The position numbers were made by a program, and so were the translations under genes. Below the pieces are notes generated by a model. It ran no database searches. It had not been told where the DNA came from and saw only the letters and a list, made by a program, of their open reading frames with translations. 64,000 bases of DNA, taken from Linanthus parryae (lineage: Eukaryota > Streptophyta > Magnoliopsida > Ericales > Polemoniaceae). Below, piece by piece: positions 46,514 to 58,775 of this stretch (position 1 is its first letter; the number at the start of each line of letters is the position of its first letter). The stretch spans positions 13,154,001 to 13,218,000 of the forward strand of contig JALGPY010000007.1 of assembly GCA_023055425.1 (NCBI GenBank), in the 5' to 3' direction.

Positions 46514-47463
46514 TGTACACACAAATTTATGCAATTGGAAACAAATGCGAGAAATTCGGTGAAACAAATATTTTTATTGATGTTTTAATGTAGTGGATTA
46601 CAATCTCTGATAGTAAATTTCTAAACAGAAATTAAATCCCCTGATTCTTCTCCTGAAACGTCGAACGAGGGCTTAGCAGCTTGATCTCGAATCGAACGGA
46701 TGAGCGGCCTTCGATTTTGACGAATAACGCGATGAAGGTCTCGAAGAACACACACGTCGAACGAGGGCTTTAGAGGCTTGATCTCGTATCGGACGGATGA
46801 ATGTCTTCGATGTTGATGAAGAACGCGATGAACGCCTTGAAGAACACGAAGAACGGCTTGAAGATCTTCGAGTGTCTTGAAGAACGCGGATGGAGATCTT
46901 CAACGACTTGAGGAACTCGATGATGATCTTCGAAGAACTTGATGAAGAACTTCGAAGAGCTTGATGATGATGATCTTGATGATGGATGAACTCGTCGGGG
47001 CTTCAGAAGCTTGATCTTCAGAGCTCTCTCCTTCTTGCAAGATGTAATTGTGTGTCTTTTATGCCTAGGGATGGCCCCTTTATATAGGCATGGGCCGACT
47101 TGTTGGACAAGGTAGAAAATAAATATAATTATTTATTTATTTATTTTCTGCATCAATTTGACAAGTGGCGCAACACTATTGGCCAAGCTTGCTAGTCTTG
47201 ATAGCTGCATCATTTTGACAAGTGGCGCAACACTATTGGCCGAGTCTGGTGACTTGCAGCCGTGTCATGTAGTGACGTGGCGTCGCCATAAGCAGTCCTT
47301 GCTTGTAAATAAGGTTTTGTCTCATTTACAGTTTAGTCCTTTTATTACTTATTGCTTTAAGGACAACAAATTTGACGGTGATTGCTATTTGACCCCACCA
47401 TTTAATTAGGCGATAATAGACACGTGGCACTATTTAATTGGCCGCAAATTTTGCGTGTCTACA
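46514..47463 (-). repeat. 3' LTR of Tat element
   Basis: 950 bp, near identical to 61559-62508. It contains a low-complexity cttgaagaac-type stretch (46730-46970), which creates a serine/arginine-rich antisense frame that I do not consider a gene. The minus strand carries a tatataaagg TATA-like site near 47090. Confidence 0.92.
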
Positions 47464-47476
47464 AATGCCCCCTCGA
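47464..47476 (-). promoter_or_regulatory. Polypurine tract of Tat element
   Basis: The minus strand reads TCGAGGGGGCATT directly before the TG of the 3' LTR, the usual position of the plus-strand primer. Confidence 0.7.
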
Positions 47477-47520
47477 GACTAGTACGCCAGCTTTCGAACT
47501 GGTTGGCGGGTGAGTCTCGA
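47473..47520 (-). repeat. Hairpin next to polypurine tract
   Basis: TCGAGACT (47473-47480) pairs with AGTCTCGA (47513-47520), and cgcca / tggcg extend the stem inside. The hairpin overlaps the start of the polypurine tract. Confidence 0.6.
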
Positions 47521-48160
47521 TAAACATGCGCCTAACTATACTTAACTCCGTCATCGGCCGTGAAGTCAGATTGGCCAATTTCTCGTTTGTGGAATTTAAT
47601 CGATCGTGCGTTCGAGGAATTAAGTGTTTTGTCGGCGCAGACGATGCAACCAAAACATAGTAGTAAACCCTTGAGATAGTCACTGCCTACAGGGACAGTT
47701 TGGTGTGGACTTTTAGTCTGTTTCTCATTATGCTTCATTATGTTCATATTGGGCCTCTCCTCATTCTTCCTTTTTAGAATCACAACCAACCATGTGGTCT
47801 GATCTTCTCCAGTTGAACTTCCTACACCACTTCAGCTAGGATAGTAGAGAATTTTTGTTATGGAAACCGTCTCAGCCGACTTGAGAGAGTTGTTGTTTTC
47901 CCTTTTTCTCTTTATTTTTTTTATTTTTTCGCACCAATTTCATTTTAGCAAATCTCCTTTTTTATTCGAGCAGGGAAAATTTCCCATCAAACATGAGAAA
48001 GGAATGTCCCTTTTTGGCCTAAAGAACTGAAAATTCTCATAATTTTGTAACTTTTTTTTTAATTCAAAAATTAGGAAACGTTTCCATCAAATGTAGGTAA
48101 GGAAAACTCGCTACCTTGACTGATAGATTCCCTCCAGAACTTTCTTTGCCGCTTGACACC
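47521..48160. other. Tat 3' region upstream of antisense gene
   Basis: Noncoding. It forms the promoter side of the antisense gene. T-rich runs near 47905-47935 and 48050. Confidence 0.45.
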
Positions 48161-48169
48161 CTATAAAAG
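48161..48169 (+). promoter_or_regulatory. TATA box of antisense plant-mobile-domain gene
   Basis: CTATAAAAG on the plus strand. A leader exon would run from about 48195 to a gctag|gtaacc donor at 48228 and resume after tctccag at 48498, upstream of ATG 48574. Confidence 0.55.
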
Positions 48170-48573
48170 AGCTGCAATATGATGGAGGAAAACGCATAAA
48201 AACTTCAACGAGCAAAGACACTGGCTAGGTAACCTTGCATTCTCCTCTGTATTTTCATATTATTCTACTGCTTCCACATGGTGCATCTTTGAATATTGCT
48301 CATCCCATGCCAAGTTCTTCACCTAAGTTCAAGCATAAACAATCCCCTGCTATTATTGTTTATGTCATAGCTCAAAATTTGTTTTCGAACTTCCCAAGAT
48401 ATTTGAATCTTCTTCAGCTTTTATAGGTATACACCTCTTCTTACATTCTGGTAACAAGGCTCTTTTTCCCATCTAATTCTTTTCCTTAATTCTCCAGGTA
48501 CTATCAAGACGGCTGCTCTTAACGACCCTTCGGCGTCTCTCTGAGTTCCCTGTTGCTATCTTGCTATCGCACT

Positions 48574-51500
48574 ATGGTGATATTCTCTGATTCATCTTCC
48601 CACGGCCTTGACACCCTTGTCATAGTTGATGAGGAAGACACGAATGATAAAGCGTTAATGCTTCCTGTCTACGCTCCAGCCATTGGTGCCTTTTCTCCAC
48701 AATTCCCTGATACTGGGCCAACTCATCCTTCTTGCTGGTATTCGTCCTTGAAGGCGGAATTAGTCTTGATTGATAAATCGACTACATTCCAGGAGGCTCG
48801 GTGTTTACGATCACCACTTCATTCTCTGGATGCTCCCTTGCCTCGCACTACTCTGTTAAGCGAGTGGATAACTTCTGGCGACGCCAAGTGGAGTAAATCC
48901 ACTCCAAACTATGGTCTTGTGACCTTCACCCCAGGATATTGGGAGTGGCTTGAATACGTTCTCGGCACGTACAAGGCGATTCTATGTGACGCAAAAATAT
49001 ACAATGCTGTATATGCGTCCTTATTTTCCTATGATCGTGATGATCGGCTCTTCCAAGCTTTCTGTGATCTTTGGAATCCCTTGACGAACACCCTCCACAC
49101 TCACGACGGTGAAGCATCCATATCCCTATGGGATTTGCATATGCTTGGTGGCCTGCCTATTTACGGCGAATTTTACGACGAGGTCGTCCCTTCATCGAAG
49201 GAACTGTCTGGTACCACCAGTACACTTCCCTCGAGTTGCCGACACCTGTTCGCTACCTACCACAAGGTGGTGAAGCAACACAACACCAAGGAGGTCACTG
49301 CTAACGAGTGGGTGAAGTTTTGGTTCCGGGGAGACATGAGATATGCCGATCCTCCTCCCCGACGTAATCACAAGAACCCTTCCCCACCAAGGACTACCCA
49401 TAATCCTTGCGGCATCATTCGCCCTCGCGAGCAGCTGGCACAGGAGAAAGTTGTCTTCGATGACTTAAACATTGACGAAGCCGATAGAGGCGAAACCTAC
49501 TTGGCTGCCTTACTTTCATGCTAGCTATGCAAGTTTGTTTTACCTGGAGACGACCAGGCCCATATACGCCCCAGTGTTTTCAAGGTAGCAAGTTCAATGG
49601 TTGCTGGGAGAAGATTTTCTCTTGCCATTCCAGTACTTGCAAGCATATAGCTTGGGTCGTATTTCTTGTTCTAACGAGCCTAGCAAGTGCACTACCATCT
49701 TTCCAGCGCATTATTTATGTGGGTGGTTAGGTTACTATTTCACTGCATATTGGCGAGCTCGGGACTCAGTAAGGGGTGAACACCGGGTTCGTATGGTCAG
49801 ATTTGCAGGGGAAAAGATGGCCAAGTACTTCAGCGATACTGAGGCCCGTCAACACATAGCTGGTTTGAGCGTATCCTTGTTGTCATCATTGGCCCTCTAC
49901 GAGAACGAAGAATTCGTTTTATCTGACAGTGGCAAATTATCCTTTTCATGGACTGACTACATGATAAGCCTCCGCTCTTGCTATGTAACTTGTCGCCATA
50001 ATAATGATTTCATTATTGAGGCATACAGTCCACATCGATTTGCTAGGCAATTCGGCTTCCACCAAGATATTCCTGGAGAACTTATCAGAGAAATCGTACA
50101 CGGTGGCCTGGCGGATGTCGTTGCACTCTGGAGATCCTCCACACTACTCTCCACGCATGCCAAGTTCCTGATCCCACCCGAAACTGAGAAGCTTTTATGC
50201 TTGCGCAGATATGTTGAATGGTGGGCGAAGTACTCGCGGCTTTCCCTCGGAGAACCAACTGACGTTCATTTCTCAAAAGTTGTCCCTGGTGTTAATGTAA
50301 ACGCCCCATTACCTGTGAAGAGAAAGAAGCCGAAGAAGGATGTCAATGCCAATATCACTCCTGCAAAGAAACTTCGCTCAGAGATAACAAGGCCTCCACG
50401 GCCTACGTCTGAAGCCCCAAAAGCAGCTCGTAAATACAAGAATCAGACTAAAAGGAAATCCCGTCATGCAGATGGAGATGCCCGAGCTTGCCCCGCCGAA
50501 GCCCGTTCCAAGGATAATGACAGGAACTGGAAGCATATAAAGAACCAAAGGGAGGGGTCTGGTAAGAAGGATGACAACTTCAGTGACGCCTTAAACTCCC
50601 TGCCACGAGCTAAAACCAACTCTGATCAAGTATGTGATGTTATTATTATTATTTTTTTATCGCACCGAAATTGCTATATTGATCTAGTTAGTATGAGTAT
50701 CTATACCAAATTAATTCAGCTCTTCATAAATCTTTGAGGAATCTAAAGTCCCCCCTTTTTTATCTTCAAGCATGCATACAATTTACAGGTTGATTGATCT
50801 CACTTCCCCCCTGCATTGCAGGTGAAAGAAGTCAGACTTGCATTCTCAACTAGTGCACGATCAGCACACAATCTTCACCGTCATGATCTGCCTTCCAAGC
50901 CTATCATAGGCTCTTTACAAGACGAAGAATTGGATTCTCCACCTCCGAACGAGCTTTTAGACATCTCTGGCATCAGAAAACGAAGTATGGAGCCACCTAA
51001 ATTGATTCCCACAGCCCCTGATCCCTCTGATATTTGCGCAGTTGACCATATCAATGAGTGCTACAGAGCTTGTACAAATATGTTATGGACACGTCTGGCA
51101 CGCAAATTGACAGACGATCCGCTGCACTCTCTTAGCCGCTTAGAAGCCCCGGCCGATCGGATACTGGTCGAAATTACCGAGCGTGGAGCTCCCAACGCAA
51201 AGCGTTTACGGAGGATGCTGAATTTATTCTTCAAAGATTGTAATATTTATGACTCAATTTACTCAAAAATTAATGCAAAGTCATTAAATGACGAGGAATT
51301 CTCAAAAGCCTTGCAAGAGATAGATGGTCGTCTTTCTGCCGCTGAGAAGGAGCAAACTTAGAGAACCCAAGCTTCTGAAGGTCGCCGACGAAGGCTCGAA
51401 AATATTAATACCCAAATACAGGATTTGAATGCTGAAAAGCAAGCTATTGAACAGCTGCTTCTAAAGGATGAAGAGAAATTGACTCAACTACAAGACATCA

Positions 51501-51616
51501 TCTCAAACATTAAAGAAGAGAAATCCTCTCTCGATGATGTATCAGCCCTGAGGAAGATAGAGGTGTCCTTGGAGTCCAGTCGCGACGAATTGTCTAAATT
51601 CAAGCTATTTCCTTAA
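48574..51616 (+). pseudogene. Antisense plant-mobile-domain (PMD) gene carried in Tat element
   Basis: ATG 48574 opens a frame with the aminotransferase-like plant mobile domain: YWEWLEYVLG, YNAVYASLFSYDRDD, ISLWDLHMLGGLPIYGE. The match continues in a second frame (FPAHYLCGWLGYYF) to about 50260. A lysine-rich tail, an intron (donor 50630, acceptor 50821) and a coiled-coil region (50822-51616, LNAEKQAIEQLL) follow, both in phase. Lesions: TAG at 49522-49524 where a tryptophan is usual, a frame change near 49650, and TAG at 51359-51361. It runs opposite to gag-pol between integrase and the 3' LTR. PMD proteins are common in plant transposons and some host silencing factors; its role here is unknown. 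Confidence 0.8.
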
Positions 51617-53099
51617 GTTGTCCTTTTTTATTTTATTTTATTTTTCATTTTGCTGAAACTCATGCTGTCACTACAGTGCTTCTATTTTATTTGACATTAC
51701 ATATGCCCGGGCATTTTATAAGAATCTGATGTCCTCTTTTAGTATGCTTATATACGCAGAACTTCACATGGATACCTTTTAACTTGAACTTCCTCACAGC
51801 CATAAGCTAAATTTGTACTAATTTCCTGCTCCTGTAGCGACGCGTCAAAGTCATAGGACGTCTCTTCAGTGAACATAATTAGTTTCATAGTGCTCTGTAC
51901 CCATGTGACAGGATGAATCCGAGTTTTGCAAGCTTGATCACAATGCATTTCAATTTTAGAGCCAATCGCCCTAAAAATGCTACTGTGCTTTTTATGAGGA
52001 TGGTGATAATTCTGGATCTGCATCCTCAACAGTATCCTAAATATATCAAGGCGGCATTCTCGAAAATATTCGGGATATCAATCTCGGCCAATGATTCTTG
52101 AATTTCTGATTTTTTTTATCCCCTTTTTATTTTGATGTCATGAATGTCACTCTAATTTCATGTGTACTATTAAAAGGACCTGGAAGTGATAATCTCTGGA
52201 TTCACATCCTCATAATTCTTCTAGATGTGTCAAGGTAACACTCTGAAAAATATTCAGGGTACCATCTTGGCCTATATTCTGATTCTTGAATTTCTAGTTT
52301 TGTTCTTGTCCATTTTTTTTTTTGCCTTCTTACTTTGCTGAAACTTGTGGCAAAGTTCCAGTTTCTCCATCTAATTTAAATTTCCATATTCTCGAATTCT
52401 TCGTAATGATTTCATGTTGTCCTTCATATATGCATACATGTGGAATTTGGATGGATGCCCATTCAACTTGAGATTCCCCACATTACCTCTATTTCTCCCA
52501 TATATATATACATATATATTCTTGAGCTGACACATATTGGCTTCTTGCTTTGTAACAATGCACCAAAGTCACGGGATGTCTCTGTGGTGAATTGAATTAC
52601 ATCCATGGTGGCCTGGAACCATGACAGGATGGTTTAAATCCTTGCACACATGATCAAAATACATTTCATTCTTGGAGACGAATGCCACAGAATTGCTATT
52701 GCACCTCTTCGAACACGTGGCTGGGGCATTTGTACTTTTGATGACGATGATATTTCCAGGTTTCATTCTCGCAGGTTACCTCCATCAAGAAAGGAAATCA
52801 TTCTGGTTTAGTCGGAGCAGGGACACCTTAGGAACAAAAGAGGAGTGTTTCAAAATCTTGAACAACATTCTGACGTTCTTTTTATTTTTTTTAGCTTTTT
52901 TATCATGAATATTTTCCTTCTCTCTTTTCTTTTCTTTTATTTTATTTTATTTTTTTATTTTATTTTTTTTGCGTGCAGTTTCGCGAACATAAATCTGAAT
53001 TCCTGTGACATTACTAAGAGGTCATCAGGAATAGCATCTTTTACCGGAGTAATATCCTGAGAAGAGACATCCGAAATCTGGGGGCAGCATCTTGGATGG
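51617..53099. other. Tat 3' region, T-rich noncoding
   Basis: Downstream of the PMD gene. Long T and TTTTA runs (51629-51650, 52310-52322, 52920-52970) and diverged copies of an aattctggatc / catcctca phrase suggest old internal duplication (compare 52010-52110 with 52190-52300). Confidence 0.45.
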
Positions 53100-54590
53100 C
53101 AAAGGAATTCGAAGGTAATGTCCTCAAAGTCCATGTGAACCGGTGGTTAATATCACGGATGATAATCGGGAATTGCACCCCGAGATGTATCCCAGATGTA
53201 TCAAGCGGCATTCTGAAAAAAAAAAAATACTCAGGATATCGTCCTGGAAAATATCCAAAATTTTGAAATCAAACTGAAGAACAATTTTTGAAATCCATAA
53301 TGTTTCCTGGATATCATCATGGATATTTGAATGGACCATAATATTTCCTGGATATCATCATGGATATTTGAAATTATGGACCATAATATTTCCTGGATAT
53401 CCAGGGCAAATTGACCATAATATCCTGAGTATTATCCAGGATATTTCCAGGGTGAAATTATGGTCAGTATCCAGGAAAAATATCCTGAATTTCCTGGATA
53501 TCATCCATATACACACTTTTTGAAACTTGTGTATATCGTTTTCAATTCCCGTGATGTTATTAGAAGATCATCTTAATAGCGTCCTGGACATGGAAATATC
53601 TTGAGAAAACATCCGAAATTTGCGGGAAATATCTCGAATGTCATAGAATTTCCTAGGGAACATCACGGGTGACATCCGTCATCACATTGTGACGTAAATA
53701 AAATGTTGGATAATACCCCGGGAAGCATCAGGAAAGCATCGTGATAAGTATCATGGGTGATGTCCGGGATATTACCTTCATATTTCACTTTAATCGGGTA
53801 AAGATGACTATTCAGGTTAAGTCGACGAAGGGAACCTTGGGAACAAAGAGGAGAATGTCATTCTACGTTATCGGGTGACATATCGTTCCGAATCGTGGAC
53901 GATATTATGAAAATAATATCGGAAATAGCATCCTGAATTTGAATATTCTGAGAAAACATCCGGATTTGCGAGAAATATCCCAAACGATATAGAAATTCCT
54001 GGAAAATGTCAAAGGGGACGTCCGTCGTCATGACGTGACATAACATACTGGATGATACCTTGGAGAGCATCCTGGAAATCATCCTGAGTGACCCTGGGTG
54101 AAATTATGGATAATATCCAGGAAATTATCCTGAATTTATGCTGGATATTCTGAAAAATATTCAGGATATTTTGCTGGAAAGTATCCAGGGTGACATCTTA
54201 GTTAATGTTATGGACTAGCATCTAAAAAAAAATATTTATCCCGAAAATGCATCCGAAACATGCGGATAGTGTCTTTAATGGCGTAGGAACTCCTAGGTGG
54301 CATCTTGAGAAGTTATCCAAAGCTCCCGGGTAAAATCATCCCTGATATTATCCTGGATAATATCCTAGGCGATATCTTGGATAATATCCTATGTGATATC
54401 CTGGAAAAATCTTGAACTTAATGGATAAAACCCTCGTTACCTCTTGAGTGGCATCTCGAACTCTAGGTGGCAATCGGAATGACACTTTTAATTCCAAGGT
54501 AATTTCTTGCATATAATTCTGAATTTCCGGATGTTATCTTGTATAACATCCTGAATTTCTAGGTGATATGCTAGATAATTCTCACTCCGG
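53100..54590. repeat. Degenerate short tandem repeats (tatcctgga / tccaggata)
   Basis: Dozens of variants of a short word, tatcctgga and its complement tccaggata, occur with gaaaatatcc and catcctg spacers. The period is irregular, and both orientations are interleaved, so local hairpins are likely. No coding capacity. It lies in the 3' region of the Tat element, where related elements are known to carry satellite-like arrays. Confidence 0.75.
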
Positions 54591-54727
54591 GGTGCGGGGT
54601 TGTGTTTGATGGTTACGACTGCACTCGAGGGGGTACCCTCAAGCTGCCTACGTACCCTTTTGAGGATCAAGTCGAACGTAGTTCAATTTGGGTGCGTTCA
54701 CAGTTTATACTCTTGTGTGCAAGGAGT

Positions 54728-54857
54728 AGCGAAGCGGTTTATGCTCATGCCTTAGGAGTTGTAAAGTAGTTTATGCTCGTGCCAGAGCTGTGAAGCTGTT
54801 TATGCTCATACTAAAGGAGCAGTAAAGCAGTTTATGCTCGTACTAGAGGAGCAATCA
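54728..54857. repeat. ~32-bp tandem repeat, four units
   Basis: The word gtttatgctc(a/g)t recurs at about 54739, 54770, 54798 and 54829. Each is followed by a diverged gaggagcagtaaag block. It lies just downstream of the pol stop on the minus strand. Confidence 0.75.
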
Positions 54858-54866
54858 TGCAGGTCT

Positions 54867-57479
54867 TCAAGGATAATAACGCTTCAAGAATTTCCCGTTT
54901 ATGGGACCAATTCTTAAGCCATCTTCTGCAACGATCTTGTAAGCACCATTAGTGTAAACTTCTTGTACCACATATGGACCATCCCACTTGGAAGTAAACT
55001 TGTTCCCGGTCCGATGAGTGGTGATGATGGGTCTTCTTACTGCAAGTACCAAGTCCCCTTGTTGAAAGGATCGCACTCGGACCTTCTTATTGAATGCTTT
55101 CGACATACGAGCCTGATAACATTCCAGGAGTTGTTGTGCTTCGAGCCGCTTCTCATCAAGTGCTTCTAACTCTTCAAGGCGCAAGCGTGCATTGTCTTCT
55201 TGAGTGAGATCTTCTTGAATTGCAATCCTAAGTGAAGGAATTTGACGCTCGAGAGGTAGAACCGCTTCGACTCCATACACCAAGGCATAAGGAGTAGCCT
55301 GTGTAGCTGTGCGAAAGGTCGTACGATACGCCCAAAGAGCTTCTCCAATCCTTTCATGCCAATCTCGCTTGGTCTTGGAGACTACTTTCTTCAACAAGTT
55401 GCCAAGGGTCTTGTTGAATGCTTCAGCGAGACCGTTTGCTGGAGCATTGTACATGGATGAGTTATGTTTCTTAAATCCGAATTGTTCACCTAGGTTTCTC
55501 ATTAGGCTATTCTCAAAAGGCTTCCCGTTATCTGTGATGATGTAACGAGGCACGCCGTAGCGGTAGATGATGTTGTTTCGGATGAATTGCACAACCGTTT
55601 CTTTCTTCACTTCCTTCAATGGAACAGCTTCAGCCCACTTAGAGAAGTAATCCGTCGCAGCGAGAATGTACAAGTGTCCACCAGAGGATTTTGTTAAGGG
55701 TCCTATAGCATCAAGCCCCCACGCCTCAAAAGGCCAAGATGCGACGGTGGGATGAAGAGGCTCGGGCGCCTGATGAATGAAGTTCGCATGAAATTGACAC
55801 GGTTGACATCTCTTAGCATAATCCATGCAATCTTTGACCATAGTTGGCCAGTAATACCCCATCCTCTTTATTCGAAAGTGGAGTTTTGGCCCTGATTGGT
55901 GAGCCCCACATATTCCTGAGTGAGCTTCTTCAACGGCTTGCATGGCTTCGCTTTCTCCCAAGCATCGCAAGAAAACTCCTTCGAATGAGCACCGATAGAG
56001 AGTATCATTATAAAATATAAAGCGTGTAGAGCGACGCTTTATGTCGGTCTTCTTACGCGGATCGTCAGGCAACTTCCCGTCCTTTAGAAACTCGATTAAA
56101 GGCGTGCGCCAATCTTCTTTTTCAATCTCTAAGACCGAGACAATATTGGAATCTTGGTCAATTTGAAAGTCATCATCAAATATTGGGGGAACCACCCACT
56201 TTTGACATATGGGGACCCTAGTTTCGGAATCCGGAAGTATCAAGTTCGACGCGAGTTTGGCTAGTGCGTCAGCTTGGTTATTCTCTCTTCTTGGCAAATG
56301 GTGAAGGACTACCTCTCCAAGCCATGCCATCATTCGAGTGGCATAATTGTAGAAAGGTAACAATTCTGCCTTCTTAACCTCATAAACTCCGAGGAGTTGG
56401 TTTATGACCAGCTGGGAGTCTCCATACACATGAAGTTTGTGGTGCTTTGATTCAATAGCCATCTCAAGCCCCAATATGAGTGCTTGGTACTCAGCTTCAT
56501 TGTTTGAGCAGTTTTGCGTTAAGGTGAAGGCGTATGGAAGGACGTCACCTTCAGGAGAAACATATACCACGCCTGCCCCCGCTCCATTGCGGTGAGATGC
56601 CCCGTCAAAGTACATCTTCCATGGCTTGCTTTCCTCGATAAAGAAAATATCTTCGTCAGGAAGATCTTCCGATAACTCCCATTCGGCTGGTATCTGATGG
56701 TCCGCTAGAAAGTCCGCTAAGGCTTGCCCTTTGATGGCCTTTTGTGGAACAAAGATAATCTCAAATTCCTGCAGTAGCAGAGACCATCTCGCGAGTCGGT
56801 CGGACAAAACCAGTTTTGACATTATGTGCTTAACCGGGTTTGCTTTGGAGACGAGATGCACCGTGTCAGCTTGAAAGTAATGCCGCAACTTTTGAATTGC
56901 GTACACTAAGGCCAAACACATCTTTTCTATTGGTGAATAGTTGAGTTCGCATTGAGTCATCATTCTACTGAGGTAGTACAAAGCGTTCTCTTTCCCTTCG
57001 GCATTCTCCTGGGCAAGTAAGGCTCCAACGGATCGTTCTTGGGAGGTAATGTGTAGGATCAAAGGCTTTCCAGGGATAGGGGCTGCCAACACAGGAGGCT
57101 TCATCAAGTAAGCCTTGATGCTATTGAAAGCATTTCTGCAAGCTTCATCCCACTCGAACGGTACACCCTTCTTCATGAGCCGATTGAACGGTTGACATCT
57201 CCCAGCTAAGTTGGAAATGAAACGCCGGAGGTACGCAAGTCTCCCTTGGAGACTTTTAAGGTCGTGGATGGTTCGAGGCTCCGGCATCTTAAGAATAGCT
57301 TCAATTTTGGCCTGATCAATTTCAATTTCCCGATGGCGAACAATGAAACCGAGAAACTTTCCTGAGGTGACACCAAACACACATTTCAGCGGGTTCATCT
57401 TTAATTGATAACGTCGAAGTCGATCAAACACACTCTTCAAATCCTGAAGATGATCTTTCCTTTCCCTTGTCTTGACCAC
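54867..57479 (-). pseudogene. Tat pol, 3' part: RT end, RNase H, second RNase H, integrase
   Basis: 870 open codons on the minus strand. They hold the end of RT, the Gypsy RNase H, then a second RNase H with WKMYFDGASHRNG, NNEAEYQALILGLEMA and HVYGDSQLV. The integrase has the HSGICGAHQSG zinc finger, WGLDAIGPLT, ITDNGKPFENS and NGLAEAFNKTL, so the DDE residues are present. The frame opens right after two stops in the RT active site (57487-57492), so nothing starts it in the normal way. This second RNase H is the basis for the Tat call. Confidence 0.92.
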
Positions 57480-58775
57480 TAGGTCATTAACGTATCACTA
57501 GATGTTTTTGTGAAGCATGTCATCGAAAATATTTTGCATGGCTCTTTGATATGTTGCTCCAGCATTCTTCAGACCAAATGGCATCACCTTATAATAGTAA
57601 ATCCTTTTTGGTGTTCGAAACGCCGTCAATTCCTCATCCTTTGGGGCCATGCGAATTTGATTGTATCCCGAAGATCCGTCCATAAATGATAACGCCTCGT
57701 GGCCTGTGGTTGCATCCACCATGAGTTCGGTTATGGGAAGTGGAAATTCATCTTTGGGACATGCGCCATTGAGATCTCGGAAGTCGACACAAACCCTTGT
57801 TTTCCCATTCTTCTTTTTGACGGGGACTATGCTTGATATCCATGTCGGGTACTTGACTTCTCGAACAAATCCTGCTTCGATCAACTTGTTCAACTCTTCT
57901 TCTATTTTAGGGATGAGCTCCGGTCGAAAACGCCTTTGAGCTTGTTTAATAGGCCTAGCGCCATGCTTGACCGCTAATTGATGTACGGCCACCTTTGGGT
58001 CTAGTCCAGACATTTCTTTATAGCTCCAAGCAAAGACGTCCTTGTACTCTTTTAATAGACTAACATACAATTTCTCTTCTTCCGGAGTGAGTAGGGCGCT
58101 TACATAGGTTGGTCGTGGATCTTCCGTCGTCCCCAAGTTGACTTCTTTCAGCTCATCTACCGTGGATTTTACGCCTTCCTCAAGTTCTGGAGGAGCTTCT
58201 TCGGCATCTTCTTCCACTTGTATCTTATCTTCCACAACCGTGATGTGAAGTGATGAACCAACACTTTCTTCGTCGGAAGAGAATTCCTTTAGCTTTGTTG
58301 GGGTCCCAGTGTCGATGATAGTTTGTTGTTTGACTTTTAATCCCATAGAAACATCAACGACAATCATTGTGCGCCTTTTCATCCGAGATGGGATCGTGCT
58401 CTTTATATCTTTGACATCAGCCGGTGCGGAAGAGTTATGCTTATCTTTCTGGCAAGCCTTCATTCGAACACTTCTTTGTACACCCAACCTTTCATGAACG
58501 GGCTTTCGCGAAGGTTCTTGGATGCTTGATACTTTCGGATCTCCCAGTCGATCGAACACCGATGGTCGTGCATCATCTTTTCCAAGGCGATCAAAGACAG
58601 ATGTACTTCTTTTAGTAGCGGGATGCTCACTTTCTTCCGTGATGTAGTGAGTAGTCGCCTTCTTGATGAAGATTTTTACGGGAGATGGTGGAGTGTATCC
58701 CAAACCTATGCGACGTACGGGCATCACACGTCCTTTTGGATTCAAATTCTTTGTTGTCAAAGTTGGATCATACAC
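57480..58775 (-). pseudogene. Tat pol, 5' part: RT with destroyed active site
   Basis: 425 open codons include VCVDFRDLNGACPKDEFPLP and VMPFGLKNAGATYQRAM. The frame ends at TAG TGA in the position of the two residues before the active site. The motif that follows reads YVND, where the family has YVDD. Three changes thus sit within about 15 bases while the rest is well preserved. The frame is offset from gag by a one-base loss in an A run at 58827-58830 (minus strand), which separates it from the protease. Confidence 0.9.

Noticed and set aside
46673..46903. Serine/arginine-rich minus-strand frame, repeated at 61718-61948
   Set aside because: It lies in LTR low-complexity repeats (cttgaagaac words), and composition alone produces the frame.
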